Below, one piece after another: positions 1 to 11,371 of a DNA stretch of 64,000 nt. Location: NCBI GenBank assembly GCA_028455995.1, contig JABELC010000009.1, positions 124,001-188,000 of the forward strand. The letters are read 5' to 3'. How positions within the stretch are numbered: the first letter of the stretch is position 1; each line of letters opens with the position of its first letter. Origin of the DNA: Scleromitrula shiraiana (lineage: Eukaryota > Ascomycota > Leotiomycetes > Helotiales > Sclerotiniaceae). The notes under the pieces are model-generated. The model ran no database searches, was not told the origin of the DNA, and was given only the letters and a program-made list of their open reading frames with translations. The position numbers were made by a program, and so were the translations under genes.

Positions 1-1151
1 CTTTTCAATTTATAGAGTTGCAGCGAGTTGCAGTTAAGCTAAGGCAGTGTATTAAAGGATATAACTGTACCTTTGACTGGTCCTCTGAAGGTTTGTATTA
101 TTCCCAATGTGTATGGTTGGAAAGGTAATTGGAACAGCTATGCCTTAGCCGCAGCAATGGCTGCGTAGCAATAAGGCACTTCAAACCCCCGGTCACTAGT
201 ATGACTGGTCAGGAATGTCACATTTGCGACCGAATTGAGTTTGAATCTCTAGTAAGCATGGCATCATCGGCAATGCACGAACAAAAAAAATGCATAAGGG
301 GCTGTTGAAACCAATATATTTATGTCAATCAGTCTCATGGTATATATTTTGGATGCGGAAAAGGGTATGATTGCAAGCCAAGAGAAATACCGAAACCATG
401 TCTATGGACCCCAATTTTGATATGCATAGAGTCGCACAGCGTTTCTAAACAAATCACACACTGAAGGTACACATTCATCGCCGCTCGTATTTCGTAAATT
501 TCAGAATCGTACGTATATCTATCACAACACAGAAAATCATTTCCATGGTTTATGGTGCTTGAATTCTGTTTGCTGTGCACTGAATCCCAGCAGGAGGTGT
601 CATCATTCGTATCCATTGGTTCGCAGGAACCAGCATTGGGAATAGGAGTGTGTCCCATCCCCTCACATTGCCCCCAATGTATGATGTAAGATGGTCAAAT
701 TGCACATATGGTCATTATCAGTGGATGCGCCAAGAAGCAGTAGAGAAATGGATGGTGACGCGTTCCTTTAGAAAAGAAATTCATGTAGAATGAGAAAAGT
801 TGTTGTCCTTGGGGCATTCCATTGCTTCTCCATGAATGAATTGGAAACCGTTGTTTGTGTTGTGTTGTAGAATTCTGGTATTCAAATTATAATAACAATC
901 AGATTATATAAGGGCGGGGTAGTGTTTTCGCTTAGGAGGCGTGTGGATTTGCAGATCCACCAGACTGGCGATGTGCTGCTCATAGGATGGGGACTGTAGC
1001 TGCGCAAGAGGCCTTCGAGAATGATACAAATGTCTATTCTATCCAATTTATATCTAATAATATACAACATTAGACATTACCCCTAATAGAGTCAAGAAAA
1101 TATCTATCATACAAACACAAGCTAATAACCCACTCCAGTCTCTTATCATCC
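1..1151. other. Gene-free stretch at window start
   Basis: I find no convincing coding region here. Short open frames exist on both strands (for example 335-658 on the minus strand), but they lack recognisable domains, plausible splice structure or conserved composition. The stretch holds the 3' flank of the phosphatase gene that ends at 1152. It could contain UTRs or a noncoding transcript, which sequence alone does not show. Confidence 0.4.
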
Positions 1152-2564
1152 TCAATCATCATCTTTATTATTCTCGCAAACGCCATCAAAATCTCCATAC
1201 TTTTCCATGCCACTCCTCACAATCCCCACAAAGTCATCGAACTTGCAACTAGCTCCTGGGCCCCCTTGGCAACTTGGAATTGGTCTAGGCGCCGTGTTTG
1301 CAATGATCCTCACAAACTCCTCAACCTCGTCATTATCTCCATTCAATCCACTACAGGTTAACTTTTCAATCCCCACATGGCCCAAAAATGGAATCAACTC
1401 GGACATTCTCCATGAACGCGACCAATTAATCCGATCTGTAGGAAATTCTTCCGCAAATGCATTAGAAGAATTAAAGAGTCCAAGAGCGGTAGCAATAAAA
1501 GGAGGAACTTCTCGGTGAGTAAAGGAGAGAAAAAATCGCTGTCCATCATCATCGGGAATTTCGTCATCCTCAGAATCCGAATGTTGAGGTGCGTGAAATT
1601 TCGAAAATAACTGCGCTGTAGTGTTTAACCAGGGGAAACCAAGGTATGGGGAAAGAGGATTGCCGTGGCCGACCATGCGGGAGTATTTCATATCCCATGC
1701 GTATTCATATGCCATCCATTCATCATCTGTGAATACATTGCAAATTTTTGATATCTTGCCGGTGATGGCGGATTCGTAACCACAGAGTTGTTGTAGACCC
1801 ATTATATCATAATTCTCTAGTTCGACGGGTGAATATTGCTGTAGTCTTGCAATCACAGATGGTGCATAATTGGCAAGAAATGTATCCAATTCGTCGTTTC
1901 CGGGTTCTTTGGTAAAGGATTTGCAGGATTTGTGAGGGACTTGGGAATGAAATGAAGAGTTATTTTTTCTCATCTCTACCAACTCGACTTTTTGAGGGAA
2001 TACCTTTATGAAGGCAGCGGCTGTATCTTGTGTTCTCGATTTCTTATCCGCATAGATTCGTTTGGTCGTTGGTACCAATTCAGGATATCGAGATAGCAGA
2101 TGTTTACCAACTTTTTTCGAATCCTTGATTCCTTGAGGTGTAATTTTCTCCAATTGATTATCAGGATCATCAATTGGTATTTCCCATTTGTCGAAAAACT
2201 TCAATGGCCCACCCCATCCTTCTCTCTTCTTTCCAGAGAACCTTTCTACCGTGCCATTCAATTTCTTCAAAAAAGGCTCGATGTAAGTTTCGTAATCGTC
2301 GTCGTTTGCATAGATTGCCGCATGTCGAATTAGGTATGAAGCGGCTGTTACTTCGCAGAGACGGGGAGCCCTGTGATTTAATCCGGAACCAATTGCATCG
2401 AAATAGGGACTGATACCAGGAAGATGAAGTAAAGGGTCGAATTTATAGTCTTGGGTATGTGAATTTGCAGAATACTCTTGGGAGATACGAAGAGGGATTT
2501 GTGATGGAGTGACGGCAGATATCAACAAAGCTACGACGGCGATAGCTTGGCCATGATGAAGCAT
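1152..2564 (-). CDS. Secreted histidine phosphatase superfamily protein (acid phosphatase/phytase-like)
   Basis: This single-exon gene encodes about 470 residues. I start it at the ATG at 2562-2564, because the longer open frame upstream has no ATG. That start gives a hydrophobic N-terminus (AIAVVALLISAVTPS) typical of a secretion signal. Residues after it contain the branch-2 histidine phosphatase phosphohistidine motif as RHAAIYAND, so the canonical RHGxRxP is degenerate. Other marks are CGYESAI in the middle and FTHREVPPF near the C-terminus, at the place of the catalytic HD/HE motif. Asn-x-Ser/Thr sites (LNGT, NNSS, LNTT, FNSS) fit a glycosylated extracellular enzyme. The family hydrolyses phosphomonoesters such as phytate or small organic phosphates; the substrate here is unknown. 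The altered RH motif is common in a fungal subgroup, but activity should not be taken for granted. No intron was needed. Confidence 0.85.
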   Translation of the reverse strand: MLHHGQAIAVVALLISAVTPSQIPLRISQEYSANSHTQDYKFDPLLHLPGISPYFDAIGSGLNHRAPRLCEVTAASYLIRHAAIYANDDDYETYIEPFLKKLNGTVERFSGKKREGWGGPLKFFDKWEIPIDDPDNQLEKITPQGIKDSKKVGKHLLSRYPELVPTTKRIYADKKSRTQDTAAAFIKVFPQKVELVEMRKNNSSFHSQVPHKSCKSFTKEPGNDELDTFLANYAPSVIARLQQYSPVELENYDIMGLQQLCGYESAITGKISKICNVFTDDEWMAYEYAWDMKYSRMVGHGNPLSPYLGFPWLNTTAQLFSKFHAPQHSDSEDDEIPDDDGQRFFLSFTHREVPPFIATALGLFNSSNAFAEEFPTDRINWSRSWRMSELIPFLGHVGIEKLTCSGLNGDNDEVEEFVRIIANTAPRPIPSCQGGPGASCKFDDFVGIVRSGMEKYGDFDGVCENNKDDD

Positions 2565-3285
2565 GATTGGATCTGAAGTGGACGCAAGGGAAGTCGATAT
2601 ATTCAACGGCTCTTGATAATGGAAGAGAGTATGATTGTTTTCTCAATTCCAAAGAAATTGATGAGACGAAAGTATTTTCATAGTACCACCTCATACCTTG
2701 GCTTGGACCTTAGACTAACTATACCAAATGACATCATCGATCGTGCGGGATGAACCGAGAAATTCCTTCGTAACGAATTCAAACAATATTGCTATCTACT
2801 TCATCGTGATACAACAATATCTATCATCTTCTTCTTAACTATATCAACTTCATGAATATAAATGCTCATCTAATAGGTGTTCCAGATACGATACGAATTG
2901 GTTGTTATAACAGCCACATGCTGTATTGCATGTACAAGCCACATTGCGGGGCAACCTGCCCAGGGAAAGTGATTACAAGCGGACAACATCAATATGTCAG
3001 CTTCTGACATTTCTGACATTGACTCGAGACTGGTCACTCTACGATGGCGCTTTTGAATCAAGATAATCAATTAGATTGACAAGCGGGTCAAAATTCGAAA
3101 AACGTTGTTTAGTGCTTACCCCAGTCGTCAAATATGGAAGATATGAGTTGTATCGGTCAGAATCTAGATGAGGGAGTCCGGATTTTGCAAGTCCTCTCTT
3201 TCTCTCTAGCTAATTCAATTTAAAGCGCCCCCTTTTTTTCTTTTTTTTTTGTCAGAGATTCCAGACCACGACACAAATTCACACT
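2565..3285. other. Intergenic region with a poly-T tract
   Basis: This is the upstream flank of the histidine phosphatase gene. It contains a pyrimidine/poly-T tract around 3232-3251 and no supported coding region. A short minus-strand open frame at 2870-3070 has no recognisable features. Confidence 0.4.
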
Positions 3286-3319
3286 GTTGGTAAGATACCA
3301 ACGTTGGTAAGATACCAAC
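3286..3319. repeat. Tandem pair of identical 17-bp palindromes
   Basis: Two back-to-back copies of GTTGGTAAGATACCAAC occupy 3286-3302 and 3303-3319. Each copy is a perfect inverted repeat (GTTGGTA / TACCAAC) around a 3-base centre. The pair lies 87 bases upstream of the inverted-repeat element that starts at 3407. It could be a dimer-binding regulatory site, a hairpin or a remnant of a transposon end; sequence alone does not decide. Confidence 0.8.
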
Positions 3320-3406
3320 AATCTTGCGACGGAGAACTGTATGCTTTAGTATCTATTTCCTGGCTTGAGCTTAGCTCTCATATCAAATATTTTAGGCTAA
3401 AATCAA

Positions 3407-4074
3407 CGGCTTTTAGTAGCTGAAATAGTACAACTTTTAGAAAAAATGTGCTGAATTAGTACAAATTCAAGTTTAAAATAAAATACTACTACTAGTAGTA
3501 CTAGTACAATTTTACAATTTATACTAGTATGTTATTTAAAATTTAATTCACTATAATGTTTTTAACATGATGATCTTTTTAATTTTTCAAGTTACTACTA
3601 CTACTAGTAGTATATGATAATATTTACTAGTAGTAAAAACTAAAATTATATACAATCATTACAACGAACTTGAAGTTCAAGTTAAATTTAAAGATTTTTA
3701 AATTTTTATTATTATTTTATTTCAATTTGATAAATGTTTCAAATCTGAGTCTTAGATTCAAGTTTTTTTCAAACCTGAAAGAAATTTTATTTTAAAGATT
3801 TTAACTTATTTAAACTTGAATAAACTTATTAATTAATATTTTTATTTAAAATATGAAACTATCATGATCAAAATCACTGGCATGATGTTTTTTCTTTTAA
3901 AAAAAAGTAATATGAATTCAATTTTAAATGATTTACTAGTAAAATGTCACGGTAAAGTTATACTACTAACTACTAGTACTATTAGTAGTACTATTTTTTT
4001 ACTACTAACTTGAAGTAGTATGTTTATATTATTTTAGCATTTTTTTAGAGTCGTACTATTTCAGCTAAAAGCCG
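3407..4074. mobile_element. 668-bp noncoding inverted-repeat element with 9-bp target duplication (MULE-like MITE)
   Basis: The element begins CGGCTTTTAG(TAG)CTGAAATAGTAC and ends with the reverse complement of CGGCTTTTAGCTGAAATAGTAC, so the ends form an inverted repeat of about 22 bp apart from a 3-base TAG insertion on the left. It is flanked on both sides by the 9-bp direct repeat TAAAATCAA (3398-3406 and 4075-4083). The interior is very AT-rich, contains many ACTAGTAGTA-type runs and has no coding capacity. A 9-bp duplication is the size made by Mutator-like transposases, so I call it a nonautonomous MULE-like element. The extreme AT content also fits repeat-induced point mutation. Confidence 0.82.
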
Positions 4075-4083
4075 TAAAATCAA

Positions 4084-4511
4084 TGGACCTTAAATGTTTC
4101 AAGTTAGTCCAATACAAAGAAAATTCAGCAAACCGCCGATTCATGAAGCTGGTGCAGTCTTCACATGGCACCACTGCGTAGTCTGCGCCTCATGTCCCCA
4201 TTTTTACTCACAGGTTCTCGATTCCCTACCATCATATCCATCCCAAAGTCTCCAACATGAGCTACGCCCCCTTGTCTATTTTGGCTCTTTATATTAATAT
4301 AAAAGAAGACGCAGGTTCTTAAACTCGTGGAAGAAGGGACAGAATAACACAAATACTCAAATACTACCTAGCATCAAAAACTACATCTGTTTGTGGCAGC
4401 CATCTGAAAACCATCAATAAAGCTTCCAGCCATTTAGATACAACAATAATAACTGTGACTTCCACCAAAAAAAGCAAAAAGCGACTTCTTATTAATCAAC
4501 ATACCACCAAT
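4084..4511. promoter_or_regulatory. Upstream region of the cupin gene
   Basis: This is 428 bases between the inverted-repeat element and the cupin start codon. A TATA-like stretch (TTTATATTAATATAAAAG, near 4288-4305) lies about 210 bases upstream of the ATG and is a plausible core promoter. The proximity of the element at 3407-4074 could affect regulation, but nothing in the sequence proves it. Confidence 0.35.
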
Positions 4512-5348
4512 ATGGCATGGGGCTGGCAACAATGGCTCTCACCACGCCCGTTAGTACGCACACCTACCACATCCAGTCCTAGTATGATGGGTGCGCATGA
4601 CGCCGTATTATATGAGTTTCTCAAGGAGAATGATGGTCGTTATATCGTGAGAGAGACACACCATATTGATAATAAGATTGTCAGAGATGGTCTATCAGGT
4701 CCACAACTGTAAGTATTATTCACCGTTTTGGAATTTTACGACTATTCTGCGGAAACTAATAACTTCCCAGACATATACATTGGCTTCAGAATGAGTATTT
4801 CCAGGTTGAGCAGGGCGTGATAGGAATTGTAAAGAATGAGAAAGAGTTTGCGGTCACAAAGGATGATGGAATATTTCAGATACCTGCCGGGACTCGGTAA
4901 GCTTTCATCATGAAGTTCCCTGTTTAAACCTTCCATTAAACAAGCCCACAGTCATCGATTCTGGTGCCACGCTTCATCGAAAGAGGACCTGATCTTCAAG
5001 GTCTGGGCCGAACCTCAAGACATCGACAACGGTTTTGACCATAACTTCTTGCGAAATGTCATGGGATACGAGCGCGATTGTCAAAATCTAGGCCTAAAGA
5101 CATCCATCTTTCAGCTCATATTATTTGGTTATCATAGTTCGACTGTAGCTACCCCGCCATTCTGGGTACCGATGTGGATTCTGAAATCGTTACACTATGT
5201 GTTGGGTTATTGGGTAGGAGGAGCTCTTCTAGGGTATGCTAGCTATCCTTGAACAACCCAGAATTATATAACTAACACTTTGTTGAACAGATATAAGGAA
5301 AGTTATCCAGAATACACAGACGATGCTGCAAGCAAAAAGTCGATTTGA
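4512..5348 (+). CDS. Small cupin-domain protein
   Basis: Four exons (4512-4708, 4771-4896, 4952-5233, 5291-5348) join in frame to about 220 residues. I use the ATG at 4512 (MAWGWQQWLSPRPL) because the open frame upstream has no ATG. All three introns have GTAAGT, GTAAGC or GTATGC donors and CAG acceptors. The first cupin motif reads HIHWLQNEYFQVEQG, with the metal-ligand pattern HxH followed by Glu; it is formed across the first splice junction. The second is PAGTRHRFW, carrying the fourth ligand His. The C-terminus has a hydrophobic stretch (WILKSLHYVLGYWVGGALLGY) that could be a membrane segment or a helix packing on the barrel. Family members include metal-dependent oxygenases, isomerases and binding proteins, so no specific reaction can be assigned. 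Confidence 0.8.
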
Positions 5349-5600
5349 TAATTTTGGTTGGCGCGATTTAATGACATGTAGTAGTCATTACGATAGTGTA
5401 TAATTCTCAAATTGTATGGTTTGGCCAAGGAGAAATAGTTTCTTGACACTACGCCACTTCAGATATCACATTGAACAGATTCTCGGCATCTTTTCTTGAT
5501 TTTTCCAGATATAAAATCACATTTACAGTTAGTTTTCTGCCTGATCGTGGAAATATAATTCCTAATTGGTCTCCATTCTACTTTTTATGCGTCATGAATA

Positions 5601-6696
5601 TCATTCCCATGCTTGAATTATGTTCTCTACATTGGCGAATGAAAGCTCAGTCATCGTTTCCTTCCACAGCTGCTTAGCAAGTTGCTCTCCTTCAGGCTTA
5701 TAAACAATAGCCGCCATACTAGATGATTGTTTGCTGAATATTTTTTAACATCCTCGAATGTACTTTCGGTCGAATCCTCCCATCTTCAACATATTGACCA
5801 TGAACTTCTTTGCCAAAACAAACCGCAGCATGTACAATAGTGCGGGCCCCAAGTTCAAGTCGCTTAGCAACAATTCGTAGACCCAAGTTTACAATGAAAT
5901 TTATAACAGCGTAGCTTTTCGAGTCTCTTGCAAGTTCCGTACCATGGCACAAGCCCGGATTTGTTGAAGCTATGGTAACCACGGATGCTGACACTTCTTG
6001 CGCAAGCTCAGTCAAGAAAAAATGTCCTAGTAGCTTGGAAACCGCATAGCGCTCTGGCATATCCCATTTCTTGTCTTTCTGTTGAAATAATTTATAATTG
6101 GGTTGGAATTCCTCTCCTTGAACTTTGCCCACATTGCTATATCGGATGTGACGATGACCAGTCGACTGGGCTGATGTCCTGATTTTGCCTTTAAGATGGG
6201 CAGCAATAAGCATGCTAAAAGAGTAGTCGAGATATAGTTGACTTGAACAACTTCCTCAAATCCAGTCGCGGATATGAACTTCTCAGTCACATCGAACAAA
6301 CCAGCGTTCAAAACCACGATATCTATGCGTTCCAGAGTTTTCTTTTCACTCGGTCCACAAACTCGTTGATTGAGTCATACTAGTATGAAGTCATATCCAG
6401 AACCCAGACCTCAATCTCGCAAGATCCTGTATCTCGACCCAAGGATAGGTTTTTGCTGGCAACTTTCCCTTTGGTCACATCTCGCACAGCGAGGATGACT
6501 TTGCTTAAACCGAGATCAAGGAGTTGCGAGCGGTCTCGAGCCTGTGTCCCGTGTTGGAACCAGTGATGATAGCAGTCTTTCCGTTGAGATTTACGTCTTT
6601 CTTTGTCAGGAGTGGCTTTTTTGCGAGGAACTGGCGATACAGCCATTGCAAGGTACTCGCTTCCTTTTCCGGAGAAATATCAAATCGTGTGGTCAT
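5601..6696 (-). pseudogene. Broken short-chain dehydrogenase/reductase gene
   Basis: Read on the minus strand from the ATG at 6696 (MTTRFDISPEKEASTLQWLY), this is recognisably a short-chain dehydrogenase. It has a cofactor motif (GKTAIITGSNTG), the second Rossmann strand (LSKVILAVRD), the conserved VLNAG, and the active-site motif YAVSKLLG. These pieces lie in different frames. Frame breaks fall near 6535 (just after TGSNTG), near 6335 (before RIDIVVLNAG) and near 6110 (before KWDMPERYAVSKL). There is also an in-frame TAG at 6379-6381 inside a TAGTAT insertion. A final exon-like piece ends WKETMTELSFANVENIIQAWE at the stop at 5601-5603. The family matches the intact gene at 9225-10485 (same N-terminal layout and same C-terminal WxETxxE motif), so this looks like a decayed paralogue. 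Multiple independent lesions make sequencing error unlikely. Confidence 0.85.
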
Positions 6697-7429
6697 ATTG
6701 TGAGCTGATGGGAGAATAGCAAGTAGTTCTCGGTATAAGTGTGTGATATAAACATAAGAGGTTCTAAAGTACATACGAGAGGGATAGGTCCCAATATGAT
6801 GAATTGTCTCTCACTGGCAGGAAAGCGTTATTTCACCTCTAACTTTACCCTAACGCCAAGCTGACCTCGACGTCTGCAACTCCCCCCTAAAGTGGGGGCG
6901 AGCACTGACGTGCGGTGCATGTTTAGTACAGGCATAGTCAGTTAATATTCATGCTATTGGATTCTTAATTCCTATACAAGCAACATGTCATAAAATATGA
7001 TTGAAATTTTCGGATACGGAATCTTCAGATGTATTATAAACAGACTAGACTGGAATTGCTCATTTGTGACTAAGCGCAAGTGTGTCAGTCCCAGAGAGTA
7101 CATCGATTCATGCAATATCTTTAAAGTTGTATTTTGGTTGTCCAGTTTCAAATCAACTAATTAAAGGTTATGGTCTATTGATATCAGATAGAACTATATA
7201 ATTGTTTCAAATCAAAATAAGCATTTTAACATTATAATCGTTTATCCTAGTTGCCAATAAAGACCTGCTATCAAGTAAGCGCACAGTTCCGCTACCCCTC
7301 TAGCTCTTTACTTTCAGAAGAGACCTATAATTATTGCAATTATCCGTAAAATTCTCACATTCAAGTCTCGCCCAGTTTCTTATAAATCAAGCCTTTCAAA
7401 TGTAATCGTATCATTCGATTCGGAGACAT
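6697..7429. other. Intergenic region between two dehydrogenase pseudogenes
   Basis: I see no coding region here. The N-terminal half of the dehydrogenase fragment that starts near 7430 is not recognisable in this stretch, so it was deleted or has decayed beyond recognition. Confidence 0.4.
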
Positions 7430-8034
7430 ATCTCCATGGTATTCCGATGGTGTGGGCTAATTATGGCACGAGCCTTCCTACCACTTTTAAGAAAATCCAC
7501 CGCTACGCATGGTGTAATTAGAGGGGGAACTGTGATTAACAATACATCTTGCTCTTCTATGATTCCAGCAGCTCTACCATTTGCAAGCGCGTATAATATC
7601 TCAAAGGCTGCTGCAACAATGCTCACAGAGGTGATGCGATTGGAACTTGAGCCATTTGGGATCAATTGAAGGTCATCAACCTAATGACTGGCGGGGTGAA
7701 GTCAAACTTCCAGGGCAACGTACCACATATTTCGTTACCCCCTGATTCAATCTATAACGTGGCTAAGGAAGCTGTAGAGTTAACCATGTCGGGAGTGGAA
7801 TATAAGGCTGAGGGCGATGATCCAGTTCGATAGGCTAAAGGAGTGGTTAAAGCTTTGAGTAAAGATAATTCGGCACATTGGCAATGGCATGGTTTATGGT
7901 CTACGACGGTGAGATATGCTTCTTTGTTGCCAATTGGGTTTACGGATTATATTATCAAGCCGAAAGTACATTTGGATGTCGTGGAGAAGAAATTGAAGGA
8001 GCAAGAGGAGGCAAGTAAATTGAAGGTGTTGTGA
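7430..8034 (+). pseudogene. Truncated short-chain dehydrogenase fragment (1-acyl-DHAP reductase-like)
   Basis: This is the C-terminal two thirds of a short-chain dehydrogenase of the type that includes fungal acyl-dihydroxyacetone-phosphate reductases. It begins within the helix before strand 5 (CGLIMARAFLPLL). It continues through GGTVINNTS and the active site (PFASAYNISKAA, i.e. YxxxK) and ends in a charged tail (VVEKKLKEQEEASKLKVL). The Rossmann glycine motif and everything before it is missing. A frame break follows LEPFGI at about 7665-7672, where the next frame reads KVINLMTGGVKSNFQ. An in-frame TAG at 7831-7833 follows DDPVR and precedes AKGVVKAL; CAG is the likely ancestral codon, so this is a C-to-T type change. 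No functional product is expected. Confidence 0.8.
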
Positions 8035-9224
8035 TACGTATTTTATAATGTACGCGGGTAATGAAAAGGTGTAATCTAATGACATGGGATAGAGTACAAG
8101 GCTCCAGCAATATTATGTTCAAGTACTGCAATTGAGTAGTTAGAGTTTCATGAACAATTGAAGTGTATCTATGGTCTAATTAGCACAAGATGTATTGGCA
8201 GTGTCCATGGAGATTCATGGAATCATTGAATAGCATGAAACTGGAGTGAGTACAATTATAAAGTCAATTCTAAACTGTTTCCCCCTCGCCTTTGAGGATA
8301 GAAATGTGATCTTCTTGGGAATTTCCACAAGAATGTTATAGAAGGAAACTCAAGAGATGGGACTAGCATACATCATTTGATCCAGAATTCCACCAAACAT
8401 CCTCATTACCGGTGTTTGCGGTTTCGCTTCGGTTAGCTAGTCACTAGGTGTGCTTAGAAATATGACAACTTGGAAATGGGAGGACTAGTAGTGCCGGTTA
8501 CATCGCTAGGATTTCCAAGATTATCTCAGCAAGCTTTTGTAGTTGCAGAACTAAAGCTCACTGGTGGCTTGTGGGGAATCTCCGAGCGAGTAAGATGTGG
8601 CACCTTGAAAGAGGTAGGCTACTTAACAAGTGCGTGTGAAATTTACTTGCATTGAGTGGTTGGAGTTAATATTAAGATATTGAAGTAACTTCATCGCATC
8701 TATGTGAGGTTTTACTTTAGAAGTATTGAACGCCGCGAGATTGGTAAGAATCCCTAAGTTGTCAACGGGTAAAACAATCCGATATGGAATTGCGGCTTAT
8801 AAAGATTTTGAAAAAGTTTTCGAACTCAATTGATTTCCTGGGAGAAAGTTCTCGGAGACTTTGGATCTGATTTTTGGCTGACATGCATATGGCATGGGTG
8901 TTTCCCGATATATCAACGGGACAATACCTAGCCGTGTCTGCATGCATGGATGGCAACTTATATGGCAATGTCTTCAATCAAACGAAATTTGAGACTTATA
9001 CTTACTATGAGTGGAAACTCAAAAGGAAGCAATAAATGTGGATAATACAAAAAGGAAATAAATACAGAGAATGTCTGAAGTTCGATTCATGTCTAAATGT
9101 TCAGTACATAGCTCCAATTTCTTGACTTTAATAAAAACTCCCTTTTTTCGCTATCTCTCTACATCATCTCTCGCGGTGGTCCGATTTGGAACCGGGCTTG
9201 GAAGCTTCGAATTCTGCAATATAT
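8035..9224. other. Intergenic region upstream of the intact dehydrogenase
   Basis: No supported gene. Short open frames such as 8470-8655 (plus) and 8762-8977 (minus) have no recognisable domain. The last 100 bases hold a pyrimidine-rich tract ahead of the dehydrogenase start, common in fungal core promoters. Confidence 0.35.
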
Positions 9225-10485
9225 ATGCAAGATCCCCTGAATAATCACCAATCAGTATTGACCTACCCCGCAAGCACCAGACTTGGTATTACTTTCATTC
9301 TCATCTTCATCTTAATTATCATCGTCAACCATTTTCCAAACTTACAGCCCAACATCATGTCATCCAAACTTGAAAATCAAGCCGAGTTCGAATCCACAAC
9401 TCGAGGTTTCCTAAAACGCCAATTCACGAAACCTGAACCCCTACCCACAGGAACAAAACTCACAGACCAAGTCGCCATCGTAACAGGAAGCAATGTAGGA
9501 CTCGGACTCGAAGCATGCAAACAACTCCTCTCCCTAGGACTAGCCCACCTAGTCATGGGCGTACGTTCACAAAGCAAAGGCGAAGCAGCAGCCACTCAAC
9601 TGCGCGAATCGTTTCCTTCAGCCACCATATCCGTTTGGCTCATCGATCTAGAATCATACGATTCCATTCTTGCATTTACAGAAAAGTGCAAGACGTTGCC
9701 GAGGATTGATATTGCGATTCTAAATGCTGGGTTGCTATATGCACCATACACTGAGGTTGCGGCTACGAAACATGAAGTTACGATACAGGTAAACTACCTG
9801 TCGACTGTGTTTCTCACACTCTTACTGCTTCCTATCATGAGGGAGAAGAAGCTTCCGGGTCTTGATAGACCACCTGTTATTACAATTTCCGGATCAGACC
9901 TAGCATATGGCACGGAGATTGAAACAGAAGGGCAAATATTACCGCAGTTTGATAAACCAGAAGCCTTCCAATCATTTCCTTGGTACAGTAAATCGAAACT
10001 TTTACTTATACTTTTTGTGGCTAAGCTGGCGGAGATCGTCAATCCAGACGATGTCTTGGTCAATATAGCCAATCCCGGTATGACCAAGGGAACGCAGTTT
10101 TTTCGTGGATGGGGCTTCGTTATGACGAAAGTTATTGCGATTCTTCAGTTGGTTCTGGCGAGATCGGCGGAGGTGGGTGCTACTATGTATGTTCATGCGG
10201 CTGTGGTTGAGGGCAAGGAAAGTCATGGTGGGTTTGTTAGTGAATGGACTATTAAGTCGTAAGTTTTTAAACCACCTTTTTATTTCACTATAATTTCATG
10301 TGTATGACATCAATCTTTAGATAAGATAGATTGGATGCTAATGCAAGTACATACACAGGTGGCCAAAACTCCTTTATACATCTCAGGGTGAAGAAGTGAG
10401 GGATAAGTTGTGGATGGAAACGATTGATGAATTTAAATCTGCAAATGTGGGGAAGATCTCGGACCAATTTCGACTACCTAAGTGA
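9225..10485 (+). CDS. Short-chain dehydrogenase/reductase, intact
   Basis: Two exons (9225-10258 and 10359-10485) join as TC|G, giving about 386 residues from the ATG at 9225. A second ATG at 9357 (MSSKLENQAEF) would give about 342 residues, which is closer to the usual length of this fungal family; the longer form adds a hydrophobic segment (TFILIFILIIIVNHF) that could anchor it in a membrane. Motifs in order are the NAD(P) site TGSNVGLG, the acidic/Arg turn VMGVRS, the LNAG motif, the Ser region (VITISGSD) and the active site YSKSKLLL (YxxxK). The second exon encodes WPKLLYTSQGEEV...LWMETIDEF, ending QFRLPK. The oxidoreductase substrate cannot be predicted. It is the only intact member of three dehydrogenase loci in 5.6-10.5 kb. 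Confidence 0.87.
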
Positions 10486-11371
10486 TCAAAATCGATGCGT
10501 CGATGGGTATCCAAATTGTTGTATTTCATCTGTTTAGTTCGTCCTTAATCTGACACTCATGTTATTTCCTCAATTTATTTCAGTGTATGTTCAAACCTCT
10601 TGGAGAAATTAACCTCCCATAATGATGGTTAAAAGGAAAAAGTAACCATATTGCCAAAACATTCCGAAATCTATAATTGTTATTTCACCAGCTTCTTAAA
10701 GTTAATAATATTCTTGCTTATTCATCAATTAGATATTGTCACCAGTGCCGTCATTAGTTCTGCCGTCATTAGTTCTCCCGTCATTAGTTCTACCGTCATT
10801 CTCTTCGTACATTAATTCATTCTATGATCCTCTTAACGTCAAGTCTTCAATATAAAGCATAATTGCAACATTTTTATCTTCATACATGCGAATAAATAAC
10901 CATATAAGTGAAATCTATAATCTCCCAATACTTAATATGAATGAACTACTTCATCCATTACCTTATATAATGCATCCGTCATTATCGCGATTTATCAGCG
11001 AACAAACCAAGTCAATAAACTTTCATAACCGAATTGGTTTGGTAGCAAGAAACTAAGCATATCGATTGATGTAGATGTAATGTAATTTAAATTCCTACTT
11101 TATTGTCACCCAATTCCGGAATGCAGGCTCAAAGAACCATGCATCAGATTTAATATTAGCTATACCAATTTTCCGATACAAAGAAAATTGGGAAGCTTCT
11201 GGTGCATTTAAGTAATTGAACATTATGAACATAACATTTTCTATTGAGATTGATTAATTGAATGGTTCATTCAAGTATTTAGTTATTGCCAAGATTATTT
11301 TGGCAAATAATATTTGTTATTATCTCTCTCTGTTACCTTAACACAACCATCCACCTATCTACCCACCCAAA
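10486..11371. other. Intergenic region with a 15-bp tandem repeat
   Basis: This spacer lies between the dehydrogenase and the next plus-strand gene. It is AT-rich with no supported coding region. Three copies of a 15-bp unit GCCGTCATTAGTTCT (one with C for G at the first base), plus a partial fourth, occupy 10747-10800. Confidence 0.5.
10747..10800. repeat. 15-bp tandem repeat, 3.6 copies
   Basis: The unit is [GCA]CCGTCATTAGTTCT, at 10747-10761, 10762-10776, 10777-10791 and a partial copy to 10800. It is noncoding and of unknown role. Confidence 0.85.

Noticed and set aside
335..658. 107-codon minus-strand open frame
   Set aside because: No recognisable domain and no ATG context or splice structure to support it.
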